33,592 nucleotides of DNA from an uncultured bacterium. Its GTDB lineage: Bacteria > Patescibacteriota > Minisyncoccia > UBA9983. The stretch is from positions 1 through 33,592 of the forward strand of contig CAJVWH010000006.1 of the NCBI GenBank assembly GCA_913009575.1. The letters run 5' to 3'. The notes under the pieces are model-generated. The model did not search any database and was not told where the DNA came from. It was given only the letters and a program-made list of their open reading frames with translations. The first letter of the stretch is position 1, and every line of letters begins with the position of its first letter. The position numbers and the translations under genes are program-made. This document shows, one piece after another, positions 7,035-15,494 of this stretch.

Positions 7035-8363
7035 ATGGGTTCTTACATCATCAATGGCGGAGAAAAATTGAAAGGGAATGTTACGGTCAACGCCTCCAAA
7101 AATTCAGCAGTGGCGATTTTAATCGCTTCTCTTTTAAATGACAAAAAAACTGTTATTAAAAATTTACCCAAAATTGAAGAGGTTTTCAGAATAATAGAAG
7201 TTTTGGAGAGTATTGGTGTCAAGACAAAATGGAAAGGGCGCGCGCTTGAAATATGCCCGCCTCCAAAGATTGATATTAAGAAGATTGATAAGGAGGCGAC
7301 AGGCAAAACCCGCAGTATAATATTGCTTATTGGGGTTCTTGTCCATAAAATTGAAAATTTTGATTTGCCAATGTTGGGTGGATGCAAACTTGGCAGAAGA
7401 ACGATAATGCCGCACATTTACGCTCTTGAAAATTTTGGAATAAAAATAAAATCATTTGGCGGAAGACTAAATATAAGCCGCGAAAAATTGTGTCCCTGCA
7501 ATGAAATCATAATGTATGAATCTGGCGATACGGCAACTGAAAATGCCATACTTGCCGCTTCGTTGATTCCGGGCCGGACTGTTATAAAATTCGCCTCTGC
7601 CAATTATCAGGTACAGGATCTGTGTTATTTTTTGAAGAAGCTGGGAGTTCGTATAGAGGGAATAGGCGTGACCACTTTAACAATTTACGGCAAAAAAAAG
7701 TTAAACAAGGAAATTTCATATTATTTGACGGAAGACCCCGTTGAGGCGATGCTTTTCTTGTCCTTGGCGGCAGTGACAAAATCGTCAATTACCATAAAAA
7801 GATGCCCCATTGAATTTTTGGAGCTAGAACTGTTCAAGTTGAAAAAAATGGGTTTTAGGTTTAAGATACTTAAAAGATATAAGGCAAAAAACGGCTATGG
7901 CCAGCTGGCTGACATAAAGACTTTCGCTTCAAATCTGTCCGCCCCGGCGGAAAAGCTTTCAGCAAGGCCTTTTCCCGGACTAAATATTGATAATCTTCCG
8001 TTTTTTGTGCCCATTTCCAGCCAAGCAAAAGGCGAAACATTGATTCATGATTGGGTTTACGAGAATCGCGCCATTTATTACACTGAATTGAACCGGCTTG
8101 GGGCGAAAATAAAACTTGCCGATCCTCATCGTGTTTTCGTAGAAGGTCCGGCAAAATTAAGGGGAGCGGAAATTGCTTGTCCTCCCGCGCTTCGTCCATC
8201 GGCAATTATTTTGGTGGCGATGCTTGGAGCGAAAGGAAAGTCAGTTTTAAAAAATACTTACGCGATTGAAAGAGGATACGAAAATTTAGTGGAAAGATTA
8301 AAAGCGCTTGGCGCAAAGATATATAATACAAATCAACGAATGGTATCCGAATGCAACGAATAA
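7035..8363 (+). CDS. murA: UDP-N-acetylglucosamine 1-carboxyvinyltransferase
   Basis: MurA transfers enolpyruvate from PEP to UDP-GlcNAc, the first committed step of peptidoglycan synthesis in the cytoplasm. Seen here: the N-terminal NASKNSAV corresponding to the Lys-Asn pair of the active site; the catalytic loop with GGCKLGRR, whose Cys is the fosfomycin target; and NIDNLPFF near residue 320 carrying the conserved Asp. Length (442 aa) is usual. The ATG at 7035 gives a start directly before the first strand (GSYIINGG); a GTG two codons upstream is an alternative. The sequence is fairly divergent, so a second murA paralogue elsewhere is possible. Confidence 0.92.
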   Translation: MGSYIINGGEKLKGNVTVNASKNSAVAILIASLLNDKKTVIKNLPKIEEVFRIIEVLESIGVKTKWKGRALEICPPPKIDIKKIDKEATGKTRSIILLIGVLVHKIENFDLPMLGGCKLGRRTIMPHIYALENFGIKIKSFGGRLNISREKLCPCNEIIMYESGDTATENAILAASLIPGRTVIKFASANYQVQDLCYFLKKLGVRIEGIGVTTLTIYGKKKLNKEISYYLTEDPVEAMLFLSLAAVTKSSITIKRCPIEFLELELFKLKKMGFRFKILKRYKAKNGYGQLADIKTFASNLSAPAEKLSARPFPGLNIDNLPFFVPISSQAKGETLIHDWVYENRAIYYTELNRLGAKIKLADPHRVFVEGPAKLRGAEIACPPALRPSAIILVAMLGAKGKSVLKNTYAIERGYENLVERLKALGAKIYNTNQRMVSECNE

Positions 8364-8420
8364 CAAATGCTACAAGTAAAATTATTCGCAATTTATATCA
8401 TTCACATAAGATTTGTAGAT

Positions 8421-8426
8421 TAATAT
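8421..8426 (+). promoter_or_regulatory. -10 element before mreB
   Basis: TAATAT ends seven bases before the ATG of mreB, again consistent with a leaderless transcript. No clear -35 is visible. Confidence 0.35.
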
Positions 8427-8433
8427 TGCATTT

Positions 8434-9447
8434 ATGTCATTATTCATAAAAAAACTTGGAATTGATTTGGGAACGGCAAATACGCTTGTTTTCGTGCCCG
8501 GAGAAGGAGTGCTTTTAAATGAGCCATCAGTGGTGGCTGTGTCTATGCCGGAAAACAAGGTTTTGGCGGTTGGCGACGAGGCAAAGGTGATGATAGGGAA
8601 GACCCCAGACACCATTACAGCTTACCGTCCAATGAAAGACGGAGTTATTGCCGATTATCGCGTTACTGAAGCGATGTTGAGATACTTTATTTCAAAGGCG
8701 TTGGGAAAATGGAATATATTCAAGCCAGAAGTCATGGTTTCAGTGCCAGCGGGAGTAACCTCAACCGAAAGAAGGGCCGTAGTGGAGGCCGGCATAAAGG
8801 CTGGAGCAAAATCGGCGTATGTCGTAAAGGAACCGATTTTAGCCGCTATTGGAGCCGGTATCCCGATTCATGAACCGACCGGGCATATGATTGTTGATAT
8901 AGGAGGAGGAACCACGGACGTAGCGGTAATTTCGCTCGGAGGCATTGTGGCTTCAACTTCCGTAAAGGTGGCGGGGAATAAGATTGATGCCGCCATTGCC
9001 GATTATGTCAAAAAAAATTTTAATCTGGCGATTGGAGACAGAACCGCGGAAAATATAAAAATACAAATTGGTTCAGCGGTGACAATTGAAGATGAAATAA
9101 CTTATAAAATCAAAGGCAGGGATTTTTTGACGGGGTTACCGAGAAGTGCGGAAGTTTCAACCAATGAAGTTGTTAAGGCGATAGATGTTGAGTTAAAAGA
9201 AATGATGAAAGCGATAAAGGCGGTTTTGCAGGATACTCCTCCCGAACTTGCCTCTGACATTATTGATAACGGCATTATTATGACGGGCGGATCTTCGCTC
9301 CTACGCAATATAGATGAACTGGTTTTCCGCTCCACGGGTGTCAAAGCGGTAGTGGCGGAAGATTCTTTGCTTTGTGTTGCCAAAGGCACGGGCATCGCCC
9401 TTAACCACCTAGACGTCTACAAAAAAAGTATTATTGCGAAGAGGTAA
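8434..9447 (+). CDS. mreB: Rod shape-determining actin homologue MreB
   Basis: MreB polymerises under the membrane and guides lateral wall synthesis. The actin-fold nucleotide motifs are intact: phosphate-1 LGIDLGTANTLVF at the N-terminus, phosphate-2 IVDIGGGTTDVAVISLGG near residue 155, and the adenosine motif GIIMTGGSSLLRNID near residue 285. The 337-residue length is normal. There is no mreC/mreD directly after it. Instead its last 17 bases overlap the 3' end of the convergent nfo gene. Together with murA and mltG it indicates a walled, probably elongated cell. Confidence 0.96.
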   Translation: MSLFIKKLGIDLGTANTLVFVPGEGVLLNEPSVVAVSMPENKVLAVGDEAKVMIGKTPDTITAYRPMKDGVIADYRVTEAMLRYFISKALGKWNIFKPEVMVSVPAGVTSTERRAVVEAGIKAGAKSAYVVKEPILAAIGAGIPIHEPTGHMIVDIGGGTTDVAVISLGGIVASTSVKVAGNKIDAAIADYVKKNFNLAIGDRTAENIKIQIGSAVTIEDEITYKIKGRDFLTGLPRSAEVSTNEVVKAIDVELKEMMKAIKAVLQDTPPELASDIIDNGIIMTGGSSLLRNIDELVFRSTGVKAVVAEDSLLCVAKGTGIALNHLDVYKKSIIAKR

Positions 9448-10264
9448 TTTTTTTCAGGAGTTTTATGTCTTCTATGACTTCCGGCCAGTCGGTTTCGCAG
9501 ATTAAATCTATTTTGTTTTTCTTCGCGAATTGCGCGAATTTTTTGAACGCTTCACCGCCGATTTTTCCTTCACCAATGTGGGCGTGGCGGTCTTTCCGTG
9601 AACCGGTTTCCGTCAAACTGTCGTTGGAGTGAATCAGCTTCACTTTTTCAATTCCAATCCACTTGTCCAAAATTTTCATATTTTTTTCAAAATCGTTTTT
9701 CCAATCGTAGCCGGAGGCGAAGCCGTGCTGGGTGTCCAGACATATTCCGGCGAGTTTCGGCGAGTTTATCGCTTTCATTATTTTTCCGATTTCTTCAAAA
9801 TCGCCGCCGATTATTTTTCCCGCTCCGGCGGAGTTTTCAATGAGCAGTTTAGCGGAACCGCCGTATCCGTCCAAAACTTTTTTCAGTCCCTCAACAACCT
9901 TGTTTTCGGCTATCGCATAGCCGAATTCTTTCGCGCTTCCAAGGTGGGTCATCACATATTTCGCTCCCAGAGCGCTCGCGCGTTCCAGCTCGTCCCTTAT
10001 CGCTTTGATTGAGCCGTAGCGGACGCGGTTGCTTGCCGAGGCGAGATTTATGTAGTAGGGAGTATGGACATAAACATTTTCAATTTTGTTTTTCGCGATT
10101 TTGTTTTTGAAGTTCTTGATTATCTTTTCGTCCAGCTCCGGTGATGCTCCGCCTTGCGGGGAGCGGGTGAAAATCTGCATCACCTCGCAACCGGCGGCAA
10201 CGGCCCACTCAGGCGCTTTATCAACCCCTCCGGCTATGGAAACATGGCATCCAACCTTTGTCAT
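9431..10264 (-). CDS. nfo: Deoxyribonuclease IV (apurinic/apyrimidinic endonuclease)
   Basis: Endonuclease IV is a TIM-barrel, three-zinc enzyme that cuts DNA 5' of abasic sites in base-excision repair. The signatures are GCHVSIAGG at the start, VYVHTPYYINLAS, THLGSAKEFG, LLIENSAG, CLDTQHGFASGYDW, LIHSNDSLTETGSRKDRHAHIGEGKIG and ICETDWPE, which carry the His, Glu and Asp zinc ligands. Length (277 aa) is typical. The ATG at 10264 puts the start where the family usually begins; an ATG three codons upstream (10273) is possible. The gene overlaps the end of mreB and shares a short bidirectional promoter with ychF. Confidence 0.95.
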   Translation of the reverse strand: MTKVGCHVSIAGGVDKAPEWAVAAGCEVMQIFTRSPQGGASPELDEKIIKNFKNKIAKNKIENVYVHTPYYINLASASNRVRYGSIKAIRDELERASALGAKYVMTHLGSAKEFGYAIAENKVVEGLKKVLDGYGGSAKLLIENSAGAGKIIGGDFEEIGKIMKAINSPKLAGICLDTQHGFASGYDWKNDFEKNMKILDKWIGIEKVKLIHSNDSLTETGSRKDRHAHIGEGKIGGEAFKKFAQFAKKNKIDLICETDWPEVIEDIKLLKKITSSQ

Positions 10265-10272
10265 TATATCCA

Positions 10273-10283
10273 TTATATATTAA
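10273..10283. promoter_or_regulatory. Bidirectional AT-rich promoter core between nfo and ychF
   Basis: TTATATATTAA is nearly palindromic and offers a -10 hexamer in both directions (TATATT on plus, TAATAT or TATATA on minus). Only 29 bases separate the two start codons, so the two transcription starts nearly abut. Confidence 0.45.
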
Positions 10284-10293
10284 GATGTGGTTT

Positions 10294-11382
10294 ATGTCGT
10301 TATCAATAGGAATCGTCGGTCTGCCGAATGTGGGGAAAAGCACGCTTTTCAAGGCGTTGACCAAAAAGCAGGTGGACATACAAAATTATCCCTTCTGCAC
10401 CATTGACCCGAACGTGGGCGTGGTGAAGGTTCCGGACGAACGCCTGCAAAAGCTGGCGGAGTTTTCACGTTTCGCGAAGACGGTTCCGGCGGCGGTGGAA
10501 TTTGTGGACATCGCCGGCCTGGTGAAAGGAGCTGCCGAAGGGGAAGGGCTGGGAAACAAATTTTTGGCGAACATCCGCGAGGTGGACGCGATTTGCGAGG
10601 TCGTGCGCATATTTAAGAATGAAAAAATTACTCATGTCCATAATAAGATTGACCCGGAAAACGATATTGGGGTTATAGAGACGGAATTGATTTTGGCTGA
10701 TTTGGAAACGGCGAACAAGAGCGAGCGCAATCTTGAAAAAGAAGTCAGGGCGGGGGACAAGGAGGCGATAAAAAAAATGGAAGCGGTTAAAAAAATCAAG
10801 GCGACTTTGGAGAAGAGCGAGCCGGCCAGAAAGGCCGGGCTGGATGAGGATGAGCCGGCGCTCGTGAAAGACTTGCATCTGCTCACATTCAAGCCGATTC
10901 TTTATGTTTTTAATGTTTCGGGGATGGAGAAAGATTGGAAGTTGCCCTCCTCCATTACGGACACAGAGGGAAATGATTCCGGAGGGCAAACTTCCAATCT
11001 TTCTCAAAATGTTGTTTTGGATATTAAACTTGAAGAGGATTTACTGGAGATGAACGAGGATGACAAGAAGGAATTGGAGGTGAAAAGCGACTTGGATAAG
11101 CTCATCGTGGAGGCGTATAAATTGCTCGGGCTTATGACTTTTTTCACGACCGGCGAGGACGAAACGCGCGCGTGGACGATTAAAAAAGGTTCAACGGCGC
11201 CGCAGGCGGGCGCGGCAATACATACCGACTTCCAAGAGAAATTTATACGAGCGGATGTCATAAATTGGAAAGATTTGCTGGATGCCGGCTCTTACGCCGT
11301 CGCCCGCGAAAAAGGCCTTGTCCGAACGGAGGGGAAAGATTACATTGTGAAAGACGGCGATGTTATAGAATTTAAAATATAA
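10294..11382 (+). CDS. ychF: Redox-regulated ATPase YchF (Obg-like)
   Basis: YchF is a universally conserved P-loop protein that prefers ATP and binds ribosomes. The G-domain motifs are present: GLPNVGKST at residues 7-15, DIAGLVKGA (G3 region) and NVSG in place of the NxxE nucleotide specificity motif. The C-terminal TGS domain ends VKDGDVIEFKI. The ATG at 10294 is chosen because the family begins MSLxIGIVG; an in-frame ATG three codons upstream is less likely. After NVSG the protein carries an extra segment of roughly 25-30 residues encoded by an imperfect long inverted repeat (10927-11005), described separately. It lies in a normally variable loop before the VVLDIKLEEDL strand. Confidence 0.95.
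   Translation: MSLSIGIVGLPNVGKSTLFKALTKKQVDIQNYPFCTIDPNVGVVKVPDERLQKLAEFSRFAKTVPAAVEFVDIAGLVKGAAEGEGLGNKFLANIREVDAICEVVRIFKNEKITHVHNKIDPENDIGVIETELILADLETANKSERNLEKEVRAGDKEAIKKMEAVKKIKATLEKSEPARKAGLDEDEPALVKDLHLLTFKPILYVFNVSGMEKDWKLPSSITDTEGNDSGGQTSNLSQNVVLDIKLEEDLLEMNEDDKKELEVKSDLDKLIVEAYKLLGLMTFFTTGEDETRAWTIKKGSTAPQAGAAIHTDFQEKFIRADVINWKDLLDAGSYAVAREKGLVRTEGKDYIVKDGDVIEFKI
10927..11005. repeat. Inverted-repeat insertion inside ychF
   Basis: The 24-base arm at 10927-10950 pairs with the 25-base arm at 10981-11005 with a single bulged base; both begin or end in GAGAAAGATTGGAAG. A 30-base loop separates them. The total preserves the reading frame. The arm shares TTGGAAGTTG with the palindrome at 18249 in mnmA. 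Confidence 0.8.
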
Positions 11383-11411
11383 CAGTCAGTTTTCTTTTTT
11401 TACGAATGTGG

Positions 11412-11417
11412 TATAGT
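11412..11417 (+). promoter_or_regulatory. Extended -10 element before the 164-aa membrane gene
   Basis: TATAGT preceded by TGTGG lies nine bases before the ATG at 11427. It could drive this gene and leuS, which follows two bases after its stop. Confidence 0.4.
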
Positions 11418-11426
11418 AATATCATT

Positions 11427-11921
11427 ATGAAACGCGTAAATTTTAAAAAATTAATTCTTGTTCTTGGAATTATTATTGTACTCAATTTGTTTTTTAATTA
11501 CGGGATAAAAACTTTTTATCATTCGCCTAAGCGCGGGGATTTTTGCGGGCGGGAAGAATTTGTTCCAAAGCCGCCTCTTTTAATGAAACAAGAGAGTGTG
11601 GCCGATTTTGACAGCGGAAAATATGAAAAACAGTTGAAAGCGCAAAAGGAATGCAATGAAAATTATCAAACAGCCCGAGACCTTTACAATAGAAATGTTT
11701 TTGTGTTTTTAATTATCACCGGTATAATTTCAATCATTGTCGGATTTTTAATCACACAAGCGGAAGCGGTTTCCTTGGGGCTTTCTTTTGGTGGCCTGCT
11801 TTCATTGATTATCGGCACCATCCGTTATTGGTCGGCAATGAATGATTATCTGCGATTCATAATTTTAAGCATCGCGCTCGCGATTCTAATTTGGATGGGA
11901 ATTAAAAAAATAAAGGATTAA
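11427..11921 (+). CDS. Membrane protein of unknown function
   Basis: The 164-residue product has one N-terminal helix (LILVLGIIIVLNLFFNYGI), then about 65 hydrophilic residues with two cysteines (FCGREE and KECNENY), then three closely spaced helices to the end (VFVFLIITGIISIIVGFLI, LGLSFGGLLSLIIG, FIILSIALAILIWMG) and a basic tail. The loop is probably outside, where the cysteines could pair. I recognise no named family. The ATG at 11427 is preferred over an ATG seven codons earlier because the latter overlaps the -10 box. leuS begins two bases after its stop, so the pair is probably co-transcribed. Confidence 0.7.
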   Translation: MKRVNFKKLILVLGIIIVLNLFFNYGIKTFYHSPKRGDFCGREEFVPKPPLLMKQESVADFDSGKYEKQLKAQKECNENYQTARDLYNRNVFVFLIITGIISIIVGFLITQAEAVSLGLSFGGLLSLIIGTIRYWSAMNDYLRFIILSIALAILIWMGIKKIKD

Positions 11922-11923
11922 AA

Positions 11924-14440
11924 ATGCGTTCATATAATCCCCAAAAAATAGAGTCAAAATGGCAAAAGGTTTGGGAGGAAAAAGGTTTTTATAAGGCGGA
12001 AGATTTTTCCAAAAAACCGAAATATTATTGCCTGATTGAATTTCCTTATCCGTCCGGGGACGGTCTGCATGTCGGGCATATCAGGAGCAATACCGCCATG
12101 GATATCATCGCCCGCAAGCGGAGAATGGAGGGTTATAATGTGCTTTATCCGATCGGGTGGGACGCGTTCGGTCTTCCGACAGAGAATTACGCGATCAAAA
12201 TAGGCGTTCATCCGTCTGTTGTTACCAAACGGAATACGGACAAGTTCAGAAAGCAGCTTAAGGCGATCGGCTTTTCTTTTGATTGGAGCAGGGAAATAAA
12301 CACCACTGACCCGGAATATTACAAATGGACGCAGTGGATTTTTTTACAATTTTACAAAAAAGGGCTCGCGTATAAAAAAAAGATGCCGATAAATTGGTGC
12401 CTTTCGTGCAAAACGGGACTGGCGAACGAGGAGGTCGTTGACGGCAAATGCGAACGCTGCGGCGGAGAGGTGGAGAAGAGGGAAAAGGACCAGTGGATGC
12501 TGGCAATTACAAAATACGCCGACCGGCTGGCGAAGGATTTGGATGATGTTGATTATCTGGAAAAAATCAAAATCCAGCAGAGGAATTGGATAGGGAAGAG
12601 CGAAGGGACTTTGATTAAATTTGGAATCGTCGGAGAGGGTGAAGAGCTTGCTCCTCAAGGTCAGACCTCCTCCCGCCCTCAGGGCTCCTCAAGGTCAGAC
12701 CTCCTCCCGCAAGTTGAGGTTTTCACTACAAGGGTTGATACGCTTTTTGGCGCCACTTATTGTGTTCTTGCGCCGGAGCATCCGCTCATTGGCGAATTGA
12801 AGGGGCAAATTGAAAATTGGGACGAGATTGAAAAATATCGCCAAGAGGCCGCCCAAAAAGCGGAAATGGAAAGGACGGCGGAAGGGAAAGAGAAGACAGG
12901 GGTTGAATTGAAGGGCGTGAAGGCGGTGAATCCCGCGAACGGGGAAGAGATTCCGATTTTTGCCGCGGACTACGTTTTGGGACATTATGGAACGGGAGAG
13001 GTGATGGCGGTGCCGGCGCACGACGAGCGGGATTATGAGTTCGCGAAAAAGTTTGGGTTGCCGATAAAGCAAGTAATCGCCGGAAATACGGAAACGGAAA
13101 TTCCCGCCTCCTCCGGTGGAGCGTTCACGGGAGATGGCGTTTTGGTCAACTCCGGAGAGTTTACCGGCATGGATTCAAAAAAAGCCCGCAGCGAAGTCAC
13201 GAGATGGCTGGAGAAAAGAGGACTTGGCGGCAAGAAAACAACTTACAAACTTCGCGATTGGATTTTTTCGCGGCAGCGTTATTGGGGTGAGCCGATACCG
13301 ATTATTTTTTGCGGGAAGTGCGGAGAAGTTCCGGTTCCGGAAAAAGATTTGCCGGTAAAGCTTCCCGAAGTGAAAAAATACAAACCGACTAATACCGGCG
13401 AATCTCCACTGGCAAGAATTGACAAATGGGTTAATGTGAAATGCCCGAAATGCGGAGGAAAAGCGGAAAGGGAAACGGATACCATGCCGAATTGGGCCGG
13501 CTCGTCCTGGTATTTTTTACGCTATGCAGATCCGAAGAATTCGGAAGTGCCAGCGGATAAAAAGAAATTGGAATACTGGATGCCGGTTGACTGGTACAAC
13601 GGCGGGATGGAGCATACAACCCTGCATCTTCTTTATTCGCGTTTTTGGAATAAATTTTTGCATGATATCGGAATTGTTCCGGTAAGCGAGCCGTACAAAA
13701 AAAGGACCGCCCATGGAATGATTCTTGGAGAGGGCGGGGAAAAAATGTCAAAGTCAAAAGGGAATGTCGTAAACCCGGACGATATCGTGAAAACTTACGG
13801 GGCCGACACCCTGCGTCTTTATGAGATGTTTATGGGCCCGTTTGATCAGGCGATTCCGTGGAGCGCGGAGAGTATGATAGGATTGAGAAGGTTTCTGGAA
13901 AAAATTTGGAAATTGCAGTACCGCTTGACCCACTTGGAGACTAAGTCTCCAAGTGGATTTGGAGACTTAGTCTCCAAATTGGAGGCGGAAGTTCACAGGA
14001 CTATTAAAAAAGTGACGGAAGATATTGAGGAAATGAAATTCAACACGGCGATTTCACAAATGATGATTTTGGTTAATGAAATGGAAAAACAAAAAGAAAT
14101 AAGCGCCGTTGATTATTCCTTGATTATCACCCTCTTGGCTCCTTTTGCTCCGCACATCGCCGAAGAATTATGGAGCTTGTTGGGAAATAAAAATTCTGTC
14201 TTTGGAGAGTCTTGGCCCGAATATAATCCGAAAAAAATCAAAGAAAATTTCTTTAAATTAATTATTCAAATAAACGGAAAAACTCGCGATATATTGGAGG
14301 TTTCTGATGGAATTTCGGAAGAAGACGTTCGGGCGTTGACATTGGAACGAGAAAATGTTAAAAAATGGATAAAGGACAAACCGATTAAAAGAGTTATTTT
14401 TGTTTCAAATAAACTTATTAATATAGTAATCAATAATTGA
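11924..14440 (+). CDS. leuS: Leucyl-tRNA synthetase
   Basis: LeuRS is a class I enzyme charging tRNA-Leu. HVGH (HIGH motif) is at residues 49-52 and EKMSKSKGN near residue 606. Zinc-binding cysteines appear in the Zn1 module (CLSC, CERC) and again around CGKCGEVP and CPKCGGKAE. The CP1 editing domain contains VFTTRVDTLFGATY and VPAHDERDYEFAKKF. The protein is 838 residues, close to normal. Two insertions look foreign: a 34-base duplication in CP1 (12650-12710) and tandem palindromes at the start of the anticodon-binding domain (13930-13979). An AAGGA lies ahead of the ATG. The end is four bases before the next start. Confidence 0.97.
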   Translation: MRSYNPQKIESKWQKVWEEKGFYKAEDFSKKPKYYCLIEFPYPSGDGLHVGHIRSNTAMDIIARKRRMEGYNVLYPIGWDAFGLPTENYAIKIGVHPSVVTKRNTDKFRKQLKAIGFSFDWSREINTTDPEYYKWTQWIFLQFYKKGLAYKKKMPINWCLSCKTGLANEEVVDGKCERCGGEVEKREKDQWMLAITKYADRLAKDLDDVDYLEKIKIQQRNWIGKSEGTLIKFGIVGEGEELAPQGQTSSRPQGSSRSDLLPQVEVFTTRVDTLFGATYCVLAPEHPLIGELKGQIENWDEIEKYRQEAAQKAEMERTAEGKEKTGVELKGVKAVNPANGEEIPIFAADYVLGHYGTGEVMAVPAHDERDYEFAKKFGLPIKQVIAGNTETEIPASSGGAFTGDGVLVNSGEFTGMDSKKARSEVTRWLEKRGLGGKKTTYKLRDWIFSRQRYWGEPIPIIFCGKCGEVPVPEKDLPVKLPEVKKYKPTNTGESPLARIDKWVNVKCPKCGGKAERETDTMPNWAGSSWYFLRYADPKNSEVPADKKKLEYWMPVDWYNGGMEHTTLHLLYSRFWNKFLHDIGIVPVSEPYKKRTAHGMILGEGGEKMSKSKGNVVNPDDIVKTYGADTLRLYEMFMGPFDQAIPWSAESMIGLRRFLEKIWKLQYRLTHLETKSPSGFGDLVSKLEAEVHRTIKKVTEDIEEMKFNTAISQMMILVNEMEKQKEISAVDYSLIITLLAPFAPHIAEELWSLLGNKNSVFGESWPEYNPKKIKENFFKLIIQINGKTRDILEVSDGISEEDVRALTLERENVKKWIKDKPIKRVIFVSNKLINIVINN
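12650..12710 (+). repeat. 27-bp direct repeat in leuS read in two frames
   Basis: Two identical 27-base copies (12650-12676 and 12684-12710), beginning GCTCCTCAAGGTCAGACC, are separated by 7 bases. The 34-base period is not a multiple of three, so copy 1 is read as APQGQTSSR and copy 2 as SSRSDLLPQ. Each copy has the small palindrome AGGTCAGACCT. Confidence 0.85.
13930..13979. repeat. Tandem palindromes inside leuS
   Basis: The first is perfect, with 13-base arms around one base (CCACTTGGAGACT, then A, then the complement; 13930-13956). The second follows at once, with 11-base arms around one base (ATTTGGAGACT; 13957-13979). TTGGAGACT or its complement thus occurs four times. The stretch is read in frame as HLETKSPSGFGDLVSK. 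Confidence 0.9.
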
Positions 14441-14445
14441 TAAAA

Positions 14446-15474
14446 ATGGCAGTGTTCACATTTAACCCGGAAATCGTCACAAAGTCTCTTGTTGGCGGTC
14501 TCAAAGACAGAAACAGGGACGTTGTTTTACAACGTTTTGCTCTTGGTGTTTCCCCGGAAAGGAAAACACTTGAATCTATCGGGCAGGATTACGGAATTAC
14601 CCGAGAGCGTGTGAGGCAGATAGAAAGTTTCGCCCTAAACTCAATAAAAAAAAGCGAAAGTTTTTCGTCCGCCAAGAGCGCTTTCGCGGAATTAAGAAAT
14701 ATTATTAACAAAAAAGGAGGGCTTATGGCAGAAGATGATATTCTTGATTTTCCGGCTGGTGGAGAGAAAGCAAAAAATCATATTTATTTTCTTCTTGTTC
14801 TCGGAGAAAATTTTACAAAAATGAAAGAGGATGATGAATTTCGCCACCGTTGGGTGGTTGAAAAAAAGAAAGCGGAAATGATACATCAAATTTTAAGAAA
14901 TTTACACCGAGAAGTGAGTGAAAGTGATTTGATTCCCGAGGAAGAGATTATATGGAAAATTAAAAAATACACTAAAAATATTTTAAAACAAAAAATATCC
15001 AATGAAATAGCACGTTCGTGGCTCAATATTTCAAAATTTATGGCATCAAATGTTTTTGGAGAATGGGGAGTAGCATCTTCCGCGAGTATTCACCCAAGGG
15101 GAATGCGCGACCTCGCCTTTCTTGTTTTGAGGAAACATGGTTCCCCGATGCATTTTACTGAAGTGGCAAGCGCGATTTCCGAGTTTTTTCCAAAAAAGGC
15201 GCACCTGGCGACAGTGCATAATGAATTGATAAAAGATAACCGTTTTATTTTAATGGGACGCGGAATATATGCCTTGGGTGAATGGGGCTACAGTCCCGGA
15301 ACGGTTCGCGAAGTGATTAAAAATATTCTAAAGTCAGAAGGTCCGCTTCAGAAAGAGGAATTAATAAATCGCGTTTTAAAAGAAAGGTATGTGAAAGAAA
15401 ATACCATCCTTGTTAATCTCCAAAATCGCGAATATTTCAAGCGTGACCACAAATCAAGATACATTCTCACATAA
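14446..15474 (+). CDS. Sigma-70 region 4 / HARE-HTH-like DNA-binding protein
   Basis: Residues about 20-70 match sigma-70 region 4, with the helix-turn-helix TLESIGQDYGITRERVRQIE, but there is no region 2, so it cannot melt a promoter by itself. The C-terminal third (RDLAFLVLRKHGSPMHFTEV ... GRGIYALGEWG) looks like a HARE-HTH winged-helix domain, as in RNA polymerase delta. A second, similar helical repeat follows (VREVIKNILKSEGPLQ). The middle is helical and lysine-rich. It is likely a transcription regulator that touches RNA polymerase or DNA. The ATG at 14446 is preferred to an upstream TTG that overlaps the leuS stop. TATAGT inside the leuS end may give it a separate promoter. Confidence 0.8.
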   Translation: MAVFTFNPEIVTKSLVGGLKDRNRDVVLQRFALGVSPERKTLESIGQDYGITRERVRQIESFALNSIKKSESFSSAKSAFAELRNIINKKGGLMAEDDILDFPAGGEKAKNHIYFLLVLGENFTKMKEDDEFRHRWVVEKKKAEMIHQILRNLHREVSESDLIPEEEIIWKIKKYTKNILKQKISNEIARSWLNISKFMASNVFGEWGVASSASIHPRGMRDLAFLVLRKHGSPMHFTEVASAISEFFPKKAHLATVHNELIKDNRFILMGRGIYALGEWGYSPGTVREVIKNILKSEGPLQKEELINRVLKERYVKENTILVNLQNREYFKRDHKSRYILT

Positions 15475-15482
15475 AATTATGA

Positions 15483-15488
15483 TATATT
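15483..15488 (+). promoter_or_regulatory. -10 element of a probable leaderless promoter
   Basis: TATATT within ATGATATATTAA lies six bases before the ATG at 15495. The same twelve-base module stands before 19050. Confidence 0.55.
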
Positions 15489-15494
15489 AATAAT

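Noticed and set aside
9731-9760. Short tandem repeat GGCGAGTTT in nfo
   Set aside because: It is just two copies inside a conserved coding region and agrees with normal protein sequence.
10465-11007. 180-aa minus-strand frame across ychF
   Set aside because: It has no start context and no recognisable protein; the YchF frame explains the sequence.
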